Shown: in pieces, positions 59,146-64,000 of the stretch | Layout: every line of letters begins with the position of its first letter | How positions within the stretch are numbered: position 1 is the stretch's first letter | Translations under genes and position numbers: made by a program | Source: an uncultured beta proteobacterium | Lineage (GTDB): Bacteria > Pseudomonadota > Gammaproteobacteria > Burkholderiales > Burkholderiaceae_C | DNA length: 64,000 nucleotides | Direction of reading: 5' to 3' | Assembly: GCA_903909815.1 (NCBI GenBank) | Contig: CAIVXG010000223.1 | Span: forward strand, 75,771 to 139,770 | Notes under the pieces: generated by a model | Database searches by the model: none | What the model was told of the DNA's origin: nothing | What the model saw: the letters and a program-made list of their open reading frames with translations, nothing else

Positions 59146-60069
59146 ATGATCGAACCTACGCTGAACTACGTAAGCTGTCCCGAAACATGGAGCGCACCGG
59201 GTGCCGACGGCGCGCTGCCCCAGCATCGCATGGCCTATTGGGACTGGAACCCCAGTGGCGACCCGCATTGCCCGCACGTGGTGGTGTGTGTGCATGGCTT
59301 GTCGCGCCAGGGCAGGGACTTCGACACACTGGCGCGCTCTTTGCTGGCGCGCGCGACCCAGCCCCTGCGAGTGGTTTGCCCTGACGTGGTGGGGCGGGGC
59401 CAAAGCGACTGGCTCACGGACCCGATGGCCTACCAGATCCCGCACTATGCGGCCGACATGCTGGCGCTGCTGCAGCAACTGCAAGCCACGGCGCTGGACT
59501 GGGTTGGCACCAGCATGGGCGGTCTCATCGGCATGGTGCTGGCGGGGCAGCCAGGGTTGCCCTTGCCCAGACCGGTGCGACGCTTGGTGCTGAACGATGT
59601 CGGGCCCAACGTGCAGTGGCAGGCAATTCAGCGCATTGGCCAGTATCTGGGTGACACCGGATATTTCGAATCGGTGCAGGCGGCAGCGGACGCGATGTGG
59701 CTCAGTTCCACCACCTTCGGCCCGCATACGCCGGCGCAATGGTTGGCGTTGTCGCAACCCATGGTCAAGCCGGTTGCCGGTGGTTTTACGCTGCACTACG
59801 ACCCCGCCATCGCCAAACCTTTTGCCGCACTCACGCGTGAGGATGCGGCGCAAGGCGACGCCCTGCTGTGGCAGCTTTATGACCAGATCACGGCGCAGAC
59901 ACTGCTGCTGCGCGGCGCAGTGTCCGACCTGCTCACCCCCCATACCGCGCAAGAGATGACGCAACGCGGCCCCAAGGCGTGGATGGTGGAATTCCCGGGC
60001 GTGGGTCATGCACCCACCCTGGTGGCGCAGGATCAGGTCGACGCTGTTGCGTCATTCCTGCTCGCATGA
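59146..60069 (+). CDS. Alpha/beta hydrolase
   Basis: A 307-residue hydrolase with VVVCVHGLSRQGRDFDTLAR (oxyanion region), WVGTSMGGLIGMVLAGQ containing the nucleophile Ser in GTSMGG, and FPGVGHAPTL with the catalytic His. It has no signal peptide. The substrate is unknown; some relatives act on esters or on 3-hydroxybutyrate oligomers, and the neighbour bdhA is suggestive only. Its stop overlaps the relA start (ATGA), so the two genes are translationally coupled. Confidence 0.85.
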   Translation: MIEPTLNYVSCPETWSAPGADGALPQHRMAYWDWNPSGDPHCPHVVVCVHGLSRQGRDFDTLARSLLARATQPLRVVCPDVVGRGQSDWLTDPMAYQIPHYAADMLALLQQLQATALDWVGTSMGGLIGMVLAGQPGLPLPRPVRRLVLNDVGPNVQWQAIQRIGQYLGDTGYFESVQAAADAMWLSSTTFGPHTPAQWLALSQPMVKPVAGGFTLHYDPAIAKPFAALTREDAAQGDALLWQLYDQITAQTLLLRGAVSDLLTPHTAQEMTQRGPKAWMVEFPGVGHAPTLVAQDQVDAVASFLLA

Positions 60070-62315
60070 AAAGCGGCAAGACGCAGCCGTCACCAGCATC
60101 GATAGGCCACGCCGAGTTGATCGCCGCGACCTCGCGTGGCTTGCCCGAGCAAGCGCACGCCTTGCAGCGCGCGCGCGCCTTTGCCGAGCCGCTGATTGGT
60201 GCGCAGACGCTGGACACCGGTGAGAACGTCTGGGCGCATGCCGAGGCGGTGGCGCTGATCCTGCAGATGATTGGCGGCTCGCAGGCGATGCAGGCGGCGA
60301 GCTACCTGGTCTACGCCTGCGAGCATTTGAACAAGCCGCACGAGGTCATCGCCAAGGCCTTTGGCGAGAACTTTGCCGCGCTGGCCATGGAGACCACCAA
60401 GCTGGTGCGGGTGCAGCGCCAGGCCAGCCATACGCAGACGGGCGCCGCAGGGCGCGCCGGGGCGTCGTTGGCATCGCAGACGGAAAACGTGCGCAAGATG
60501 CTGTTGGCTTTTTCGCGCGACCTGCGCGTGGTGATGCTGCGTCTGGCCTCGCGCCTGCAAACCCTGCGTTACTACGCTGCGGCAAAGAAGCCCATGCCGC
60601 AGGCCATGGCCTACGAGTCACTGCACGTCTTTGCGCAACTGGCCAATCGCCTGGGTATCTGGGAAATCAAGTGGGAGATGGAAGACCTGGCGTTTCGCTT
60701 CCTGGAACCCGACACTTATCGACTGGTGGCCAAGCTGCTGGATGAAAAGCGCGTGGAGCGCGAAGCGCAGGTCGAGCAACTGCGCGCTGGGCTGCAGGTG
60801 CAGCTCAAGGCGCAGGGCATCACGGCCACGGTGCATGGCCGGCCCAAGCACATCTACAGCATCGTGAAGAAGATGCGCGGCAAGTCGCTGCCATTTGAGC
60901 AGGTGTATGACATACGGGCGCTGCGCGTGGTCGTGCCCACGGTGGCCGACTGCTATGCCGTGCTGGCGTGGGTGCACACCCAGTTCGTGCCGGTGGTGGA
61001 AGAGTTTGACGACTACATCGCCCGCCCCAAGGTCAATGGTTACCAGTCCTTGCACACGATCGTGCGCGACGACATCGGGCAGCCGGTGGAAATCCAGATC
61101 CGCACCCAGGCCATGCACGAGCATGCCGAGCATGGCGTGGCGGCGCACTGGGCCTACAAGGAAGCGGGCGTCAAGGGCTACAGCGGCGTCACCGCGAGCA
61201 GCGAGTACGACGCCAAGATTGCGGTGCTGCGCCAGTTGCTGGCCTGGGAGCGCGACCTCTCGGGTGCCGCGCAGGCGCCCACAGGTGCAGACGCCAAAAC
61301 CCTGCTGGAGGACCGCATCTACGTGCTCACGCCCGAAGCGGCGATCGTGGAGTTGCCCCAAGGTGGGACGGCCGTTGACTTTGCCTACACCGTGCACACC
61401 AGCTTGGGACACCGTTGCCGCGGCGCGCGCCTGGACGGCGTGATGGTGCCGCTGAACACGCCGCTGAAGAACGGCCAGACGGTGGAAGTGATCGCGGCCA
61501 AGGAAGGCGGGCCTTCGCGCGACTGGCTGAATCCAGACCTGGGATTTTTGGCGAGCCACCGGGCGCGCTCCAAGGTGCGCGCCTGGTTCAATGTGCAGGC
61601 GCTGGACGAGACCATTCACCGCGGCCGCGAGGCGGTGGAAAAGCTGCTACAGCGCGAGGGCAAGACCGCCCTCAAACTGGACGATCTGGCCGTGCGTCTG
61701 GGCTTCAAGACGGCCGATGAATTGTTTGAAGTGGTGGGCAAGGACGAGTTCTCGCTGCGCACCATCGAAACCCTGTTGCGCCCGGCCGAGTCAGCGCCTT
61801 CCGAGGACGAGTTGCTGGCGCAAAAGCGCCAGCGCCTGGCCGAGCGTTCGAACAGCGGCGCGACCAAGGGCGATGTGCTGGTGGTGGGCATCGATTCCTT
61901 GCTGACACAGCTGGCCAAGTGCTGCAAACCGGCTCCGCCGGATGATATTCGCGGCTTTGTCACGCGCGGCAAAGGCGTGAGTATCCACCGCGCCGATTGC
62001 AGCAACTTTCACGAGTTGATGGTGCGCAACGGCGAGCGCGTGATCGACGTGCAATGGGGTCGACCCAAGGCGCTCAACGCCACCGTGTACCCGGTGGACG
62101 TGGCGGTGCAGGCGCACGACCGTCAGGGACTGTTGCGTGACATCTCCGAAGTCTTCACCAAGGAAAAGATGAACGTCATCGGCGTGCAGACCCAGTCGGT
62201 CAAGGGTACAGCCTGGATGACTTTCACGGTGGAGGTGACCGACGCCGCGCGCCTGGCCAAGGTGCTGGGCATCGTGCGCGATGTCGCCGGCGTGCAGAGC
62301 GCGCGACGGCGCTGA
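60066..62315 (+). CDS. relA: GTP pyrophosphokinase RelA
   Basis: Makes (p)ppGpp in the stringent response. The 749 residues hold an N-terminal HD region that has lost the HD metal motif (YACEHLNKPHEVIAKAFG), the synthetase domain (GRPKHIYSIVKKMRGKSLPFEQVYDIRALRV, EFDDYIARPKVNGYQSLHT), a TGS domain (DRIYVLTPEAAIVELPQGGTAVDFAY) and a C-terminal ACT domain. Loss of HD residues marks a RelA-type synthetase. The ATG at 60066 overlaps the upstream gene. Confidence 0.94.
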   Translation: MKSGKTQPSPASIGHAELIAATSRGLPEQAHALQRARAFAEPLIGAQTLDTGENVWAHAEAVALILQMIGGSQAMQAASYLVYACEHLNKPHEVIAKAFGENFAALAMETTKLVRVQRQASHTQTGAAGRAGASLASQTENVRKMLLAFSRDLRVVMLRLASRLQTLRYYAAAKKPMPQAMAYESLHVFAQLANRLGIWEIKWEMEDLAFRFLEPDTYRLVAKLLDEKRVEREAQVEQLRAGLQVQLKAQGITATVHGRPKHIYSIVKKMRGKSLPFEQVYDIRALRVVVPTVADCYAVLAWVHTQFVPVVEEFDDYIARPKVNGYQSLHTIVRDDIGQPVEIQIRTQAMHEHAEHGVAAHWAYKEAGVKGYSGVTASSEYDAKIAVLRQLLAWERDLSGAAQAPTGADAKTLLEDRIYVLTPEAAIVELPQGGTAVDFAYTVHTSLGHRCRGARLDGVMVPLNTPLKNGQTVEVIAAKEGGPSRDWLNPDLGFLASHRARSKVRAWFNVQALDETIHRGREAVEKLLQREGKTALKLDDLAVRLGFKTADELFEVVGKDEFSLRTIETLLRPAESAPSEDELLAQKRQRLAERSNSGATKGDVLVVGIDSLLTQLAKCCKPAPPDDIRGFVTRGKGVSIHRADCSNFHELMVRNGERVIDVQWGRPKALNATVYPVDVAVQAHDRQGLLRDISEVFTKEKMNVIGVQTQSVKGTAWMTFTVEVTDAARLAKVLGIVRDVAGVQSARRR

Positions 62316-62323
62316 TGTGAAAG

Positions 62324-63850
62324 TTAGGAAACCACCAGGTTCTTGTAGACGCCACAACCCAGGAACAGGTCGTCGGAGATCTGGTACATGTAGGACATCT
62401 TGGTTTGCACGTGTCCGGTGGCCGGGTTCGTGATGTCGTACTCCACCCAGCCAGGCTCAACCGCTGTTTGCGCAACGATGGCGCTCATCATGGCCTGCGC
62501 ATTGACACCGGGAATGTCGCGCGCATAAGTGCCAACCTTGGCCGGATTGCCGCCGAAAGCGGCGTAGCGGCTGTCGCGCGCAAAAACAAAAACATACATA
62601 TCACGGTCGAAATAGCCCTGGGCCGGATCGGTCACTTCGCGCAGGAACGCGTCCAGCGAACGGCTGCGTTGCCGTTGCGCCATGGCGCGGTCGGCCAGGG
62701 CCTTGGCCTCTTCCGGTGACCCCTGCTGGAGCTTGAAACTGGCGACAGATTCGACCAGCGTGGACGCTCTGGCTTCCAGATCGGCCGCCTGGGTCACCGC
62801 ATGCTCGACCATTTGCGCGTTGTTTTGAGTGATTTCGTCGAGTTGCTGCACCGCCGTCGTGATCTCCATCAGCCCGGAACTCTGTTCGGCGCTGGAAGCC
62901 GATATCTGCGACATATTGCTTGCCACGTCGCGAATCCCGGAAACAATCTGCGTCATATTGCCCCCGGCAACCCGGATGCGCTGCACGCTTGCTGCCACCT
63001 GCGCCGACGAGGCACCGATGAGCTGGCGAATCTCCTTTGACGATTCGGCCGAGCGCTGGGCCAGGGAGCGTACCTCGCTGGCCACGACGGCGAAGCCGCG
63101 GCCCGACTCGCCCGCGCGCGCAGCCTCCACAGCTGCATTCAAGGCCAGGATGTTGGTTTGAAAAGCCAGGCCGTCGATCACGCTCACGATCTCGTCCATG
63201 CGCTTGGCGCTGCCCTGGATCGCCTCCACCGACGCGATCGCCTCGGCCATGATGGCTGCGCCCTGGTCGGCTGCGTCGCGCACGCCGGAGGCTTGCGCGT
63301 TGGCTTGGCCTGCAGTCTGGGCGTTACCCTGCACCGTGGACGACAGCTCTTCTACGCTGGCGGCGGTCTGTTCCAGGTTCGCGGCCTGTTGCTCGGTGCG
63401 GTCCGAGAGTTCGCGGTAGCCCGCAGCCAGACTACTCCCGGAATGCGCCACAAAGGCCGCGTTGCTGCGCACGTTCGCCACCATGGCGGAAATGGTGGTG
63501 CCGATCTCGGCGGTGCGGCGGGCCAGTTCAGTGAGTTCGTCGCCGCCACGGGAGGCCAGCGTCACGCGCATATCACCGCTCACAATTTTTTTCAGCGCCT
63601 CGTTGATCTGGGCCAGATCCTGCACCAAACTGGCATGCAGCGCGAGCAGGAAATACACCGCCAGGAACAGCAAGGCCACACAAATCCAGAGTGTCCAAGC
63701 GCCTGTGGAAGCGGGCGTTTCCGACAAGAAATAGCGAATCAGCAGCACGGCGCAGGGGGCGAGCAGCACAACGGCCAGCAGCAGCAGCTTGGCCGCCACG
63801 CGCATATGCCGCATCAAATTCAAACCGGGGGCAAGGGTTGTTCCAATCAT
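62324..63850 (-). CDS. Methyl-accepting chemotaxis protein with C-terminal Cache domain
   Basis: A 508-residue chemoreceptor. Two membrane helices at the N-terminus (about residues 18-40 and 50-70) enclose only a 10-residue loop, so there is no periplasmic sensor. HAMP and the signalling hairpin follow ([36 protein letters not shown]). After the hairpin, residues from about 395 to 508 form a Cache-like domain ([53 protein letters not shown]). Such a sensor would be cytoplasmic. It is convergent with relA. Confidence 0.88.
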   Translation of the reverse strand: MIGTTLAPGLNLMRHMRVAAKLLLLAVVLLAPCAVLLIRYFLSETPASTGAWTLWICVALLFLAVYFLLALHASLVQDLAQINEALKKIVSGDMRVTLASRGGDELTELARRTAEIGTTISAMVANVRSNAAFVAHSGSSLAAGYRELSDRTEQQAANLEQTAASVEELSSTVQGNAQTAGQANAQASGVRDAADQGAAIMAEAIASVEAIQGSAKRMDEIVSVIDGLAFQTNILALNAAVEAARAGESGRGFAVVASEVRSLAQRSAESSKEIRQLIGASSAQVAASVQRIRVAGGNMTQIVSGIRDVASNMSQISASSAEQSSGLMEITTAVQQLDEITQNNAQMVEHAVTQAADLEARASTLVESVASFKLQQGSPEEAKALADRAMAQRQRSRSLDAFLREVTDPAQGYFDRDMYVFVFARDSRYAAFGGNPAKVGTYARDIPGVNAQAMMSAIVAQTAVEPGWVEYDITNPATGHVQTKMSYMYQISDDLFLGCGVYKNLVVS

Positions 63851-64000
63851 ATTTCCATGCAGTAGTGTCCCAACGTTCTTCAGAGGAGAACGAGCTGATT
63901 TGGCTCGAAATCCGGGCCTGAATCCATCGAGGGTGGCGTAAGTAGTTGATTTATTGGGATTGTTTCAAACATGGACAGACTCAGGATTTGTAGAATTTCG

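Noticed and set aside
63851..64000. A flagellar-sigma (FliA) promoter upstream of the last chemoreceptor
   Set aside because: A TAAA followed by GCC is present on the minus strand, but the -10 GCCGATAA is not completed, so the match is no better than chance. No gene is visible in these 150 bases.

Overview
The window looks like a chromosomal segment of a betaproteobacterium of the order Burkholderiales, most like the Comamonadaceae. This is inferred from gene order and protein character: cysS-alkA-accA-tilS-lysC-tRNA-Ser, a gntR-sdhCDAB-sdhE-gltA block divergent from mdh, AcnB-type aconitase, an assimilatory sulfate cluster with a DUF934 protein, and polyhydroxybutyrate-type metabolism. Base composition is high in G+C, and TTG and GTG starts are common. 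No plasmid or phage backbone is visible; almost everything is core metabolism with a few accessory insertions.

Layout. 1-5743: translation, repair and biosynthesis (cysS 3' part, alkA, accA, a secreted protein, tilS, lysC). 5806-7500: tRNA-Ser(GCT) followed by a small accessory islet with an unknown protein, a PDZ-gene remnant and a PD-(D/E)XK-like nuclease. 7626-20751: an outer-membrane protein, then a TCA-cycle block (gltA, sdhE, sdhB, sdhA, sdhD, sdhC and a GntR regulator on the minus strand; mdh, a CitE-like lyase, a periplasmic protein and acnB on the plus strand), centred on a divergent promoter with a palindromic operator. 20852-33637: a branched-chain-amino-acid-type ABC importer without a binding-protein gene, then a beta-oxidation block (hydratase/dehydrogenase, thiolase, acyl-CoA dehydrogenase, reductases, thioesterase). 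33642-40219: a GGDEF-EAL protein paired with a FeeM-like acyltransferase, a DUF47-PiT phosphate pair and a GNAT acetyltransferase. 40350-42102: rpsP-rimM-trmD without the usual rplS. 42154-50121: FNR, FdxA, cysN, cysD, cysH, DUF934, cysI and a TauE-like exporter, all on the minus strand and together able to take sulfate to sulfide. 50372-63850: a second GGDEF-EAL protein, mnmC, a YggX-like protein, cysK, two chemoreceptors, dsbB, 3-hydroxybutyrate dehydrogenase, an alpha/beta hydrolase and relA.

Two families of dispersed repeats stand out. One is a REP-like palindrome of about 85 bp bounded by CGTCATTGCGAG and its complement; it fills three successive spacers of the beta-oxidation block and a copy has been absorbed into the 3' end of cysH. 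The other appears to be a less familiar element of about 50-105 bp. It begins at the stop codon of one gene and ends just before the start of the next gene on the same strand (alkA/accA, sdhA/sdhB, rimM/trmD), and has an internal GGGACAG/CTGTCC inverted repeat. This intercistronic element is the best candidate for something undescribed in the window. I see no CRISPR array, integrase, transposase, toxin-antitoxin pair or recognised defence system.
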